Assembly (NCBI GenBank): GCA_030066985.1 | Contig: JASJAN010000049.1 | Coordinates: 1-40,068 of the forward strand | Reading direction: 5' to 3' | Length of the DNA: 40,068 nt | Source: Desulfobacterales bacterium | GTDB taxonomy: Bacteria > Desulfobacterota > Desulfobacteria > Desulfobacterales > JAHEIW01 | In this document: positions 8,393-16,542 of the stretch, one piece after another | Layout: each line of letters opens with the position of its first letter | Numbering within the stretch: the stretch's first letter is position 1 | Notes under the pieces: generated by a model | Database searches by the model: none | What the model saw: the letters and a program-made list of their open reading frames with translations, nothing else | Told to the model about the DNA's origin: nothing | Position numbers and translations under genes: made by a program

Positions 8393-9637
8393 TCAAAGGG
8401 ATTTACCGAAATGCTTTGCAACCACCAATGCACTATTGACCCCGTCTTCATGGAAGCCATACCCCCAGTAGGCTCCGCAAAAATAAGTTTGTTTGACCCC
8501 ATTGATCTCCTCATGGCGGTTTCTGGCGGCCAAACTTGTTGGATTATACACAGGATGATGATAGTGCATTTCCTTGATTTTTTTGGCGGGGTCAATGGTG
8601 GCGGGTAAATTGAGCGTAACGCAATATTCGGCGGGAGCAGATAAACTTTGTAGAATATTCATGTCATAGGTAAGGGCCACGCGCGCCATTTCGTCCTCAG
8701 GAATATGGTAATTCCAGCTGGCCCAGGCCGCCTTTTTTCGGGGCAAAACCGATTCATCTGAATGCAGCACCGCATGATTGTCCTGATAGGGAATCGCCCC
8801 CAGGATTTCTTTTTCGCTGTCTGAGGGATCCGCCAGCATGGCCAGGGCCTGATCACTGTGGGTGGCGATGACCACCTGATCAAAGCGCTCGGGCTGGCCG
8901 TTGGCAGTTTGGACGCTGACATGATCCGAATGGCGCCGAATGGATGTGACCGGGCAACTCAGACGGATATGATCCCGATAAGGCCAGGTCAGGGGTGCCA
9001 CATACTGTTTCGAGCCCCCCTTTATGACCAGCCATTGGGGCTGATTGCGAACATTTAAAAATCCATGATTTTTAAAAAATTGGGCAAAATACAGGGCCGG
9101 AAATTCATTGAATTTTACCGGATCCGCCGACCAAATGGCCTCGCCCATGGGAATGATAAAATGCTCGATGAACAGCCGTGAAAACTGCTTAGCGGTTAAA
9201 AAATTTTCGAGGGTCAAGGTGTAATCATCGCTTTTAAGAAGCGCTTCGGACTCACGCCTAAATTTAAAAATATCGAAGATCATCCGATAAAATGATGGCC
9301 GCAATAGATTCTTGCGCTGAATAAAAAGCGAATTCAAAGAGCTGGGGCTAAATTCCAAGCCGGTCTTTTTGCACTGCACACTAAAGCTCATATTGGAAGG
9401 TTGCCAGGCAACACCCAGACGCTTCATCAACCGCACAAAATTGGGATAGGTTTTTTCGTTGAAGACAATAAATCCGGTATCCACCGCATATTTATCGCCA
9501 TTCAGACTGACATCGATGGTGTGCGTGTGGCCACCGATATAATCCTCGGCCTCAAATATGACCAGTTCATGCTCATCACTGAGCAAATAGGCGGCCACCA
9601 TGCCTGCAATACCGGTTCCGATGACTGCAATACGCAT
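8393..9637 (-). CDS. FAD/NAD(P)-binding amine-oxidase-like oxidoreductase (COG2907 type)
   Basis: A 414-residue flavoprotein. It opens with the dinucleotide-binding motif IAVIGTGIAGM at residues 3-13, followed by FEAEDYIGGHTHT and VDTGFIVFNEKTYPNF, typical of COG2907 proteins related to phytoene desaturase and amine oxidases. The C-terminus has the FAD-contact stretch FCGAYWGYGFHEDGVNSAL. Members co-occur with DUF1365 and CFA-synthase genes, and one homologue (UfaO) takes part in furan fatty acid formation in Rhodobacter, so oxidation of a modified acyl chain is the likely role. A purine-rich GGGGGA precedes ATG 9637. It lies 36 bases after the desaturase gene. Confidence 0.9.
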   Translation of the reverse strand: MRIAVIGTGIAGMVAAYLLSDEHELVIFEAEDYIGGHTHTIDVSLNGDKYAVDTGFIVFNEKTYPNFVRLMKRLGVAWQPSNMSFSVQCKKTGLEFSPSSLNSLFIQRKNLLRPSFYRMIFDIFKFRRESEALLKSDDYTLTLENFLTAKQFSRLFIEHFIIPMGEAIWSADPVKFNEFPALYFAQFFKNHGFLNVRNQPQWLVIKGGSKQYVAPLTWPYRDHIRLSCPVTSIRRHSDHVSVQTANGQPERFDQVVIATHSDQALAMLADPSDSEKEILGAIPYQDNHAVLHSDESVLPRKKAAWASWNYHIPEDEMARVALTYDMNILQSLSAPAEYCVTLNLPATIDPAKKIKEMHYHHPVYNPTSLAARNRHEEINGVKQTYFCGAYWGYGFHEDGVNSALVVAKHFGKSL

Positions 9638-9673
9638 TTAACGGTCCCCCAGTCAAATTAAAGAGAAGTTGTG

Positions 9674-10639
9674 TCAGGGCGTGTCAACGACCACTCGGTT
9701 TTGGTCGCGCAAATCATCGGGCAACCCCCGCAGATCTCGGACAATGCCCAGCCAGGAAAAGATTTTAAGCAGGTAATAGGTAATATCAATTTCCCACCAA
9801 TAAAAGCCCTGGCGTGCGGTAATCGCATAATGATGGTGATTGTTATGCCACCCTTCACCCAACGTAATCAGCGCTAAAAGGGCATTGTTGCGGCTGGTGT
9901 CCGGGGTATCATAGCGCCGGCTGCCGAACATATGGTCAAAGGAATTAATCGTCACCGTACCGTGAAAAAGCGCCACCGTCGAGATAAAAAAGCCCCAGAT
10001 GAGCAGCTGGGGGCCATTGGTTTGCAGCTGGGGTGCGTAGATTTCCAGCAATAGGCCCCCAAAGAATAAGGCACAGGCCAATAAAACCGGGATGACAATG
10101 TCAAAACGATTGATCCAACGCAGCTCCGGGAATCTGGCCCAATCTTTCACATATTTCATCTTGGTCGGAAAATTCGCCGGGGATGTTAACCACCCCATAT
10201 GGCTCCATACAAAGCCGTGCTGACGGGGTGAATGGATATCTTTATCGGTGTCGGCGTAGCGGTGATGATGGCGATGATGCGCCGCCCACCAAAGCGGCCC
10301 GCGCTGAACGGAAGAATTGCCCAGAACAGCAAACCAAAATTGCCAGAATCGGTTGGTCTTAAACGCATTATGTGAAAAATAGCGGTGGTAGAATCCGGTA
10401 ATGGCAAACATGCGTATAAGATAAAGACCGATAGCCGTCAAAACGGCAAACCAGCTCCAGCCCACCCAGATAACTCCCAAACACATTAGATGCATGATGA
10501 GAAACGGGATGATGCGAAACCAATCGACTTTTTTACCTTCAGCGATGGAGAGCTGCTCGGCAGATGCATCGGTATCGAACCAACGCCACAAGGACAAAAG
10601 GACAGATGATTTTTTAGAGTGAGATTTAACTTTTTTCAT
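9674..10639 (-). CDS. membrane fatty acid desaturase (delta-9, acyl-CoA/acyl-lipid type)
   Basis: This 321-residue integral membrane di-iron enzyme introduces a cis double bond into saturated acyl chains using oxygen. The three histidine boxes are present: HRYFSH at residues 85-90, HHRHHH at 121-126 and HNNHH at 265-269. Hydrophobic segments fall near 44-80, 100-110, 184-200 and 212-230. It precedes the flavin oxidoreductase, DUF1365 and CFA-synthase-like genes, so it could make the double bond that the methyltransferase then modifies. An oxygen-requiring desaturase is unusual if the host is a strict anaerobe and suggests exposure to oxygen. The ribosome-binding site before ATG 10639 is weak. 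Confidence 0.93.
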   Translation of the reverse strand: MKKVKSHSKKSSVLLSLWRWFDTDASAEQLSIAEGKKVDWFRIIPFLIMHLMCLGVIWVGWSWFAVLTAIGLYLIRMFAITGFYHRYFSHNAFKTNRFWQFWFAVLGNSSVQRGPLWWAAHHRHHHRYADTDKDIHSPRQHGFVWSHMGWLTSPANFPTKMKYVKDWARFPELRWINRFDIVIPVLLACALFFGGLLLEIYAPQLQTNGPQLLIWGFFISTVALFHGTVTINSFDHMFGSRRYDTPDTSRNNALLALITLGEGWHNNHHHYAITARQGFYWWEIDITYYLLKIFSWLGIVRDLRGLPDDLRDQNRVVVDTP

Positions 10640-10793
10640 GAATTAGACATTACGATCGTCATTATTCTTGATTAATTGTTGTATTCTTGAAGGTTGGCCC
10701 GGAGAGGTCTGGGTTCTTTCTTAAAGGATTCGAACCACAAATTCAATAGTATTTTGTAATGATTGGTGATTATTCTGTTTAATTTAATAGAAT
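10640..10793. promoter_or_regulatory. likely promoter region of the desaturase-flavoenzyme-DUF1365-CFA run
   Basis: This AT-rich 154-base gap lies between two minus-strand genes, and the spacing suggests a separate promoter for the lipid genes. Reading toward the desaturase, the nine-base word TCAAGAATA occurs twice about 19 bases apart (within 10660-10690), a direct repeat that could bind a regulator. No clear sigma-70 hexamers were found. Confidence 0.35.
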
Positions 10794-11771
10794 TTAACCC
10801 AAATCCAGATTAGACGGCAACCAATAAAAAGAAATCGCGTCGTCTAACACAGCGGGGATTCCCTGGTGAATGGTTGGAAATTTGGGCTCCGCACCGACTG
10901 CCTGGCGCAGAGTTCCCGGCACAACCGGCACTCGCAGATTCCAGCACGAGATAGCGCCGCTGGGGTATGGATTTGGCTGGTCGGCTAACTTGTAAATAGC
11001 ACCTAACAACCGTGTGCCCACATAAGCTAACCCGCGCGGGACATGCTTCACACGCACTCGTGGATGATGGGTTTGCAGGGTTTTGAAAAATTCATTCCAC
11101 GTACAGGAGAACTCATCGGCCACAACCCATATGCCCGAGCGACGGTTTTCAGCTGCCCGAATAATGGCATGCGCCGCATCATCAATATGGATATGGGCGA
11201 ATGCGTTATCCCCTTTTCCTGGCAAAAAAATCTGACCGTATCGGATGCGATCAAATAACAGGCTGTGGGCCCCGTAGACATGTGACAGCCTCAAAGAAAC
11301 AAAACAGATACCGGCGTCAGCAGCCATGTCTGCCAGTCGCTGTTCAGCCTCGAGCTTTGCCTGTCCATATCCGGACATCGGTGATGGTTGCGTGTATTGA
11401 TCAATCGGTTTGTCGCTATCCCCATAAACCAGCAAAGTGCTGGCAAACACAAAATTTTTAACGCCGGCTTCGATGGCGGCCTGCATTAGACTTAGCGAGC
11501 CTTTGACTATGGATGCATAAAGTCGCGGATAAGGTTCAAAGGTAGCGCGAGCCCCCAGATGAATAACCGTATCAGTTGCATTCAGAGCGTTATCCAGACT
11601 TTGGCGGTGGTGCAAATCGGCTTGGATTATTTCAGCACCCAGGTGTTTGAGCATCGCCTCGCGGTCAGGGCGCCTGACCATCAATTTTGGGCGCAACCCC
11701 CGTTGATTCAATTGCCTGGACACTTCGATACCGATAAAACCGGTGGCCCCGGTAACCAAAACATTTTGCAC
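10794..11771 (-). CDS. NAD-dependent epimerase/dehydratase family protein (extended SDR)
   Basis: A 325-residue extended short-chain dehydrogenase with the NAD-binding motif VTGATGFIG at residues 6-14, DTVIHLGA near 68, and a catalytic-like triad with S in FASTLLVYGDS and a YxxxK-type stretch YGQAKLEAE near 145. The substrate could be a nucleotide sugar, steroid-like lipid or other carbonyl; the sequence does not decide. The start is GTG 11771, preceded by AGGA with an 8-base spacer. It follows the classical SDR gene after 14 bases, so the two are likely cotranscribed. NAD-dependent epimerases of this kind often sit in photolyase and DUF1365 gene clusters. Confidence 0.85.
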   Translation of the reverse strand: MQNVLVTGATGFIGIEVSRQLNQRGLRPKLMVRRPDREAMLKHLGAEIIQADLHHRQSLDNALNATDTVIHLGARATFEPYPRLYASIVKGSLSLMQAAIEAGVKNFVFASTLLVYGDSDKPIDQYTQPSPMSGYGQAKLEAEQRLADMAADAGICFVSLRLSHVYGAHSLLFDRIRYGQIFLPGKGDNAFAHIHIDDAAHAIIRAAENRRSGIWVVADEFSCTWNEFFKTLQTHHPRVRVKHVPRGLAYVGTRLLGAIYKLADQPNPYPSGAISCWNLRVPVVPGTLRQAVGAEPKFPTIHQGIPAVLDDAISFYWLPSNLDLG

Positions 11772-11785
11772 TTTAGTGATCCTAT

Positions 11786-12499
11786 TTATCTGAAGGTTCG
11801 CAAAGCGCTCATACCGCCATCGACATGAATGATTTGACCGGTCATCCAGGCACTGGCATCGGACAGCAAATGGATGGCGATTTGGGCAATTTCCTGCGGT
11901 GTTCCGATCCGCTTTGACGGATGGCGTTCTGCGGAAGCTTTCCGTTTTTCTTCGCTCGACAACAAACCCTGAGCCAACGGCGTATCCGTAAGTGAAGGGG
12001 CGATGGCATTCACACGGATCCGGGGCGCAAATTCAGCCGCCAAAGAACGGGTCAAACCCTCCACGGCTGCTTTGGCCCCCGCAACAGAGGCATGAAAAGG
12101 CATACCAGTTTGAACGGCCACCGTGCTGAACAGCACTATGGCGGCGCCGGTTTTTGACTTTTTTAAATTCGGCAGACACGCTTGAATCGTTTTAACCGCC
12201 CCTAAAAAGTTAACCTGCCAGTCTTCCAAAAAGTCATTCATCGTCAACCGATGAAAGGGCTTCAGCCGAATGGTCCCCGGACAATATACGATTCCATTCA
12301 GCACCTCCGGCAACCCCTCAAAATTGAGCGAATCGGCCTGCACATCGATTGTCAGATGGTGTAAACCGTCCAGCGGGGTTAAAGCATCATTGGATCGTGA
12401 CCCCACATACACCTTGTTATCTTTTTCATGCAGCGTCTTGGTAATTTCCAGTCCAATACCAGAACTGCCGCCAACGACTAAAAAATTTTTGGTATCCAT
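11786..12499 (-). CDS. short-chain dehydrogenase/reductase (classical SDR)
   Basis: A 237-residue classical SDR. The cofactor motif is VVGGSSGIGLEI at residues 8-19, NNAG is replaced by a YCPGTI-type stretch near 72-77, and the C-terminal WMTGQIIHVDGG segment is typical. The usual YxxxK active site falls where the sequence reads HASVAGAKAAVEG, with the catalytic Tyr apparently replaced (SVAGAK). This is known in some SDRs but may change or abolish the usual activity. GGAGG precedes ATG 12499 with a good spacer. It probably forms a transcription unit with the epimerase-like gene that follows. Confidence 0.85.
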   Translation of the reverse strand: MDTKNFLVVGGSSGIGLEITKTLHEKDNKVYVGSRSNDALTPLDGLHHLTIDVQADSLNFEGLPEVLNGIVYCPGTIRLKPFHRLTMNDFLEDWQVNFLGAVKTIQACLPNLKKSKTGAAIVLFSTVAVQTGMPFHASVAGAKAAVEGLTRSLAAEFAPRIRVNAIAPSLTDTPLAQGLLSSEEKRKASAERHPSKRIGTPQEIAQIAIHLLSDASAWMTGQIIHVDGGMSALRTFR

Positions 12500-12593
12500 G
12501 TATTTTCCTCCATTGAAAATGAGCTGTCAATTGCCAACCATCGGCAGAAATACCCTATTATGACATTGCGCCTTACAAAGTTAGGTTCCGCGG

Positions 12594-13061
12594 CTACTGC
12601 TTTCTTTGGCGCATTTCATTCTGACGCATGGGCATTGAATCAATCAATTCAAAAACAGTAGCTAAGCTGACATAGCCTTTGCGCTTCAGCTTGACGCCCC
12701 CATCTTTACCAACCAGAATAAGGGTGAATTCATTTTTAGCAATGCCAAATCGATCTCGGAATGAGTCCGCCGTTTGTCGGTCTACGGCCGCGGTGTTTAT
12801 TCGAGATTCGCCCTGCTCAAATATTTCAAAAATCACCAGATCGCGGTCTTTGACTTCTTCTGGTTGTCTGGCAATGTCATGCTGCAACTTTTTGAATTCC
12901 GGATGGTTGCTATCTGGTGCAATCAAAAAAAGCAGTCTATTCTTCCACTGAAATTCACTTAAGTCCATTGGTAGCGCATCCTTGCGATCATAAACGAACA
13001 CCGCTGTCGCAACGATCATACTAATTATTAGCGTTTGAACATACGGTAAACATTTTTTCAT
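12594..13061 (-). CDS. DUF4174 domain exported or membrane-anchored protein
   Basis: A 155-residue protein. An N-terminal hydrophobic stretch (TLIISMIVATAVFVY) acts as signal or anchor. The rest matches DUF4174, a thioredoxin-like fold domain: WKNRLLFLIAPDSNHPEF, DLVIFEIFEQGES, the conserved FTLILVGKDGGVKLK and the ending IDSMPMRQNEMR. The function is unknown; the fold suggests an envelope redox or binding role but no CxxC pair is present. An upstream start would add 35 residues without a ribosome-binding site. I chose ATG 13061 because it places the signal at the N-terminus. The gene is divergent from the unknown gene at 13193, so 13062-13192 should hold both promoters. Confidence 0.8.
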   Translation of the reverse strand: MKKCLPYVQTLIISMIVATAVFVYDRKDALPMDLSEFQWKNRLLFLIAPDSNHPEFKKLQHDIARQPEEVKDRDLVIFEIFEQGESRINTAAVDRQTADSFRDRFGIAKNEFTLILVGKDGGVKLKRKGYVSLATVFELIDSMPMRQNEMRQRKQ

Positions 13062-13192
13062 AGACTTTAACCCGTTTGCAAATTTCAATATACTGCTCAT
13101 AGTGTAATATACGATAAGTCGATGCGAGATTTTGTAAAGTTTGTTAGCCCAGATCACATTAAACATTAACTGCCTTCAATAGCTTAAAACGT

Positions 13193-14185
13193 ATGATCTA
13201 CATATCGATTGGATTATCTATTCATCGGCCGGAAGTAATCGGTCTGTCTGCTGAATCAATGCAGGGTCACGAAGCGATTTTTCTGGAAGAGCCGCCGCAG
13301 GCTGAATTGCAGTGCATGCTGGAGGGTTCCCTTTCTGTCGAAGAATATTTAATGGTCATGGATGTCGAATATCCAGAGTTCAGTCGTCGCATGTGCCAGC
13401 TCATGCGCAAATTTTATGCTGAGGGGATTAAAATTATCCAGTTGGAGCCTTTTCTGGAGAATTTAATCGGCATTCATGATTTTTTTGCTCAAGGGCATCG
13501 TCCTGAAGATTTGAAGCCAAATACGGTGCAGCATCAGGTCTACATCGCCGAGCGAGATGCCACCAAAGCCCTCTTGGATTATTACGAAAAGGTTTCAGAT
13601 GGGTCGTTTGATGGGGCAATTTCAGCGATCATCCGGTTTGCCCAGGCTGACGCAGCCCGCTTCCGCTTGCGTGATAACTTGCGCGCCCAAGCCTTGGTCG
13701 CTGATCTCACGCAATACGCGTCTGCGTATATAGAGGCCGGCTCGATTCATTACGGACTTTATCCGCAGCTCAAAAAAAGGCTGCCCAAAGAGGTCCGCAT
13801 CAAACCAATATTTATCGATCATAAAGCGTTGCAAGCGATAGGCAAACGCGGTCATTTGTATGGACCGGGCGATCAGTTAACGCTGCGCTACATCCTTCAT
13901 CCGAACAGCAACAACACTCAATTCGAAAGATTGCTAGCCGCCCGTTCATTGGTATATGCAAAACTTGTAGAAAAAGAGGAGCTTTCGACCGATTTGGAAA
14001 CATTTCCGCATGTTCGCAACGAGTTCGATTGTATTCAGTCCGTTCGACAATTGACGTTGGATGATTGCAGGCGTCTGTTTCCGTTGATCCGTCGTTCAAA
14101 AAGCGTGAACGCTCGATATATGATTGACGATTACATGACGCGCTTCAAAAAACAGGCGCCGCCTGCAATAAATTTATCCAATTAA
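13193..14185 (+). CDS. protein of unknown function, possibly TraB/ChaN-like fold
   Basis: I do not recognise this 330-residue protein with certainty. It lacks a signal peptide and membrane spans and is rich in charged residues. The layout, with an early HEAIFLEEPP segment and a later IEAGSIHYGLYPQL segment near residues 180-193, recalls the paired (D/E)xxFLE and GxxHxxGL motifs of the EreA/ChaN/TraB-like superfamily, but this is a weak resemblance. It starts the only plus-strand run inside the island and is followed by two further unknown genes at gaps of 27 and 29 bases, so the three are likely one operon, divergent from DUF4174. Confidence 0.65.
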   Translation: MIYISIGLSIHRPEVIGLSAESMQGHEAIFLEEPPQAELQCMLEGSLSVEEYLMVMDVEYPEFSRRMCQLMRKFYAEGIKIIQLEPFLENLIGIHDFFAQGHRPEDLKPNTVQHQVYIAERDATKALLDYYEKVSDGSFDGAISAIIRFAQADAARFRLRDNLRAQALVADLTQYASAYIEAGSIHYGLYPQLKKRLPKEVRIKPIFIDHKALQAIGKRGHLYGPGDQLTLRYILHPNSNNTQFERLLAARSLVYAKLVEKEELSTDLETFPHVRNEFDCIQSVRQLTLDDCRRLFPLIRRSKSVNARYMIDDYMTRFKKQAPPAINLSN

Positions 14186-14212
14186 TTTGCCGCTGAGGAG
14201 ATCGTTGTACAA

Positions 14213-14623
14213 ATGAAACCGATACCGTTTTATCCTCAAAAAGACCTCGCGCCGATGGTTTTTGACATCCAAACATGTCAATTGGCGCAAGAAATGAAAC
14301 GCCTGGGAATTGATTGGCGACCCCACGTGGGCTGTTTTGTATGGGATCCGGACAACACCATCGAAGTCGATTCGCCGTTTCCGCATCGAATTTATTTCAT
14401 TCTAAGTCTTCCGCGCTTTATCGATATCTTCGGTAGCCTGGAGGCCATCGCCAAAAAGCTCGTATGGTTGCCGACCTGGCACCAGGCCCGGTTGCTGTGT
14501 AAACAGCTAAACGTATCAGATGACGCCGTGGCCGATATCTGGCAGGGCACAACGGCTTTTTCAGCGGGCAAAGAACTGCCCCAAATTTATGAGCTCATCA
14601 TCAACACTCTTCAAAAACGGTAG
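14213..14623 (+). CDS. hypothetical protein
   Basis: A 136-residue soluble protein of unknown family. It is a mixed acidic and hydrophobic protein with an aromatic middle (CFVWDPDNTIEVDSPFP, then RIYFILSLPRFIDIFGS) and no metal or nucleotide motif I can name. It is real on the basis of frame conservation within a tight operon: 27 bases after the 13193 gene and 29 bases before the 14653 gene. The ribosome-binding site GAGGAG lies about 15 bases before ATG 14213, slightly far. A structural or adaptor role with its two neighbours is possible but not shown. Confidence 0.6.
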   Translation: MKPIPFYPQKDLAPMVFDIQTCQLAQEMKRLGIDWRPHVGCFVWDPDNTIEVDSPFPHRIYFILSLPRFIDIFGSLEAIAKKLVWLPTWHQARLLCKQLNVSDDAVADIWQGTTAFSAGKELPQIYELIINTLQKR

Positions 14624-14652
14624 GGCCGAATAAGGCAGGAAAGGCAATCCAA

Positions 14653-15024
14653 ATGTCATCTTCAAATCGTCGAATCGATCAGCTGTGCAAGACGCTCATA
14701 TCTGAAACATGGGGGGATGGAGATAACTTCCCTGAAGAATTGAACTCATGGGCAAACCAGATCTTTCGCGAATTCATCGTTGGTTATTTGAATTTTTTGC
14801 GGCAAAATGAGGCCAAACCGTCGGATTGGTTTCCCAAAAGGCTTGTCATCGACTGGGATCTGGTCGACGACATGCGGCATTTTTTTTCTGATTACCAGCA
14901 CATCACAAATTCCTTCTTAACCCTCAAACGGCAAATGAGAGAACTGCAGGCTATTGACAAACACCAACAGCCCCACGCTTACCAGCACATGATCACCGAC
15001 ATTTTAGCCGACACAGACCGATAG
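14653..15024 (+). CDS. hypothetical protein
   Basis: A 123-residue, probably all-alpha soluble protein of unknown family, rich in Trp, Phe and Asp/Glu (WGDGDNFPEELNSWANQ near the N-terminus, DWFPKRLVIDWDLVDDMRHFF in the middle). No known motif was seen. AAGGCA lies shortly before ATG 14653, and an AGGAAAGG stretch precedes it. It is the last gene of the three-gene plus-strand run and converges with the AttH-like gene, separated by 23 bases that contain a short hairpin. Confidence 0.6.
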   Translation: MSSSNRRIDQLCKTLISETWGDGDNFPEELNSWANQIFREFIVGYLNFLRQNEAKPSDWFPKRLVIDWDLVDDMRHFFSDYQHITNSFLTLKRQMRELQAIDKHQQPHAYQHMITDILADTDR

Positions 15025-15040
15025 CCGACCTTCAAGTCGG
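15025..15040. terminator. short hairpin between convergent genes
   Basis: CCGAC-cttcaa-GTCGG forms a 5-base-pair stem with a 6-base loop in the 23-base gap between two convergent genes. No T-run follows on either side, so it would be at best a weak terminator. Confidence 0.35.
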
Positions 15041-15047
15041 ATTGCAA

Positions 15048-16208
15048 TTACAATGGTGCCCGCAAGGCCTCGGCATAACCTGTCAGCTCCACATATCCGC
15101 TGGCTTGTACAGGCTGGTTGGCGATCGAACCGCTGGCTGATACGCTACCCTCCCAGTAGGTCACTCCGGTGCTTGCCGATGTGACCATTTCCTGATCGGT
15201 TAAATTGACGTCTATCACAACTTCTATATCCAGCGGCAAAACGTTGACGCGCCAGGCGACCGGGTAAACGGCTGCAGATCGGGGACTTTTCCACTGTTTC
15301 AAGGCGGTGACGCTGAAATCCTCGCGGGTTAAATGCTGCGCTCCGCCCGTTCGATCGACATAGGTGCCGCTGGTTGCCGCATGAATCTCACCATTCTCTT
15401 CTCTGAGCAGATAGAGCATCAGTTCTGTTTGATTGGAAAACTGCAAACTGAACCAGTCCCAACCAACAATCCCCGCTTCCAGAGGCGCCGTGCTGTATTC
15501 ATGATCCATCCAGCTAAGACCTTTGACTTCAACGGTCTGGTCGCCTATCTTCAGCTTTCCTTTAGAAATCAGGCGTGTCAAAGAATAATAGCAACTTGCC
15601 CTTTCGGCAGTTGATCCTTTGCGGCTGTAGCCCGCCTTGCCGTGCAATACAGGTGGCTTAGCAGCTGTCAGTCTCAGATCAATCGAAAAATCAGGCGTTG
15701 AGGCGATCAGATGGTGATGATCACTGTCGATGGTGGCTGACCAGTTTTTAAGAAACACTTTAGTTTGGGATGCGGCGTGGATGACTCCGGCAATCCCCAA
15801 CGCTTCTCTGGCCACCAGTTCGGCATGCTGGTGGGTTTTCCTGTTCAGATCTGAAACAGCAGCGTGCCCCGCATAAATCTGCTGGGTTCGCCAGGCAGAT
15901 GACGGTTGGGGCCAATTCTCAACGGCTTGGCCAGGACTGATCTGGCTGCGAAAAAAGGTTAACTGAAAACCATAGCGATCGCCGGATTCGTCCTCCAGGT
16001 TGCCGGTATAATACCACCACTCGGTACGAAATCCCGCATGCGGTCCATGGTCTTGTGGAAATCTTTGATAGCAGGGTCCGGTCACCGCTAAATAGCCATC
16101 GGTGTCTTCAGCCATTGCGCTGGGACCTAACGAGGCCGCCATCAGACAAAGACCCACAAACACAATGGCAATGTTTTCAATTCGTCGTATCATCTTTATG
16201 ACTATCAT
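15048..16208 (-). CDS. AttH-like secreted lipocalin-fold protein
   Basis: A 386-residue exported protein of the AttH family (COG5621; related to carotenoid 1,2-hydratase CrtC and called lipocalin-like). The N-terminus has a signal peptide (IAIVFVGLCLMAASLGPSAMA, cut near residue 33). The mature part begins with the family mark FRTEWWYYTGNL, followed by GYRFGFQLTFFR-like sequence, and further on has GLSWMDHEYSTAPL and GWDWFSLQFSNQTELMLY. In the AttEFGH system it works with an ABC transporter at the envelope. Here it lies downstream of the matching permease and ATPase genes, separated by a 334-base repeat-bearing gap. ATG 16193 is an alternative start. Its role may be binding or export of a lipid-like compound; the ligand is unknown. 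Confidence 0.87.
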   Translation of the reverse strand: MIVIKMIRRIENIAIVFVGLCLMAASLGPSAMAEDTDGYLAVTGPCYQRFPQDHGPHAGFRTEWWYYTGNLEDESGDRYGFQLTFFRSQISPGQAVENWPQPSSAWRTQQIYAGHAAVSDLNRKTHQHAELVAREALGIAGVIHAASQTKVFLKNWSATIDSDHHHLIASTPDFSIDLRLTAAKPPVLHGKAGYSRKGSTAERASCYYSLTRLISKGKLKIGDQTVEVKGLSWMDHEYSTAPLEAGIVGWDWFSLQFSNQTELMLYLLREENGEIHAATSGTYVDRTGGAQHLTREDFSVTALKQWKSPRSAAVYPVAWRVNVLPLDIEVVIDVNLTDQEMVTSASTGVTYWEGSVSASGSIANQPVQASGYVELTGYAEALRAPL

Positions 16209-16274
16209 TCCGTATTAATATTTTACCGCCCGCTTTGGTCTTCGCTCTGAGAGCACCGACCCAATAAGTCGCTC

Positions 16275-16529
16275 AAGACGCAGAGTTCGCAAAGATAGCT
16301 ATTTTTTCTTTTGCCGTTGACCAGCCGTCGCTTAAAAGCTATGGCCCGGCATGGACGTCGGCAAAAAAAAATACTCAGCAGCTGCGCTGCAAAAAAACAA
16401 ATTGCCTGTCGGGAGCTAAATAACAAATCGTATGGACCCATAGCATTTGCCGAAGACAGATTACCTTTTGCTTTCCGTCCTCTCAACGGAAAGCAAAAAA
16501 GTATAAATTCTCTGCGAGCTCTGCGTCTT
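16275..16529. repeat. MITE-like element with imperfect inverted ends
   Basis: The 334-base gap between the permease and AttH genes holds no real gene. Its ends are inverted copies: AAGACGCAGAGTTCGCAAAG at 16275 onward pairs with CTCTGCGAGCTCTGCGTCTT ending at 16529, and the arms continue inward to CCGTTGA (16314-16320) and TCAACGG (16483-16489), about 46 imperfect bases per side. Inside the right end is a 13-base-pair hairpin, TTTTGCTTTCCGT-cctctca-ACGGAAAGCAAAA (16466-16498). CTCTGCGTCTTTGCGGTGA-type words are frequent in Desulfobacterota intergenic regions. A short open frame across it is a translated repeat and not a gene. Confidence 0.7.
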
Positions 16530-16542
16530 TGCGGTGAATCCT

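Noticed and set aside
10726-10736. GGATTCGAACC, the T-arm consensus of a tRNA
   Set aside because: The flanking bases give at most a 2-3 base-pair stem and no cloverleaf can be built around it.
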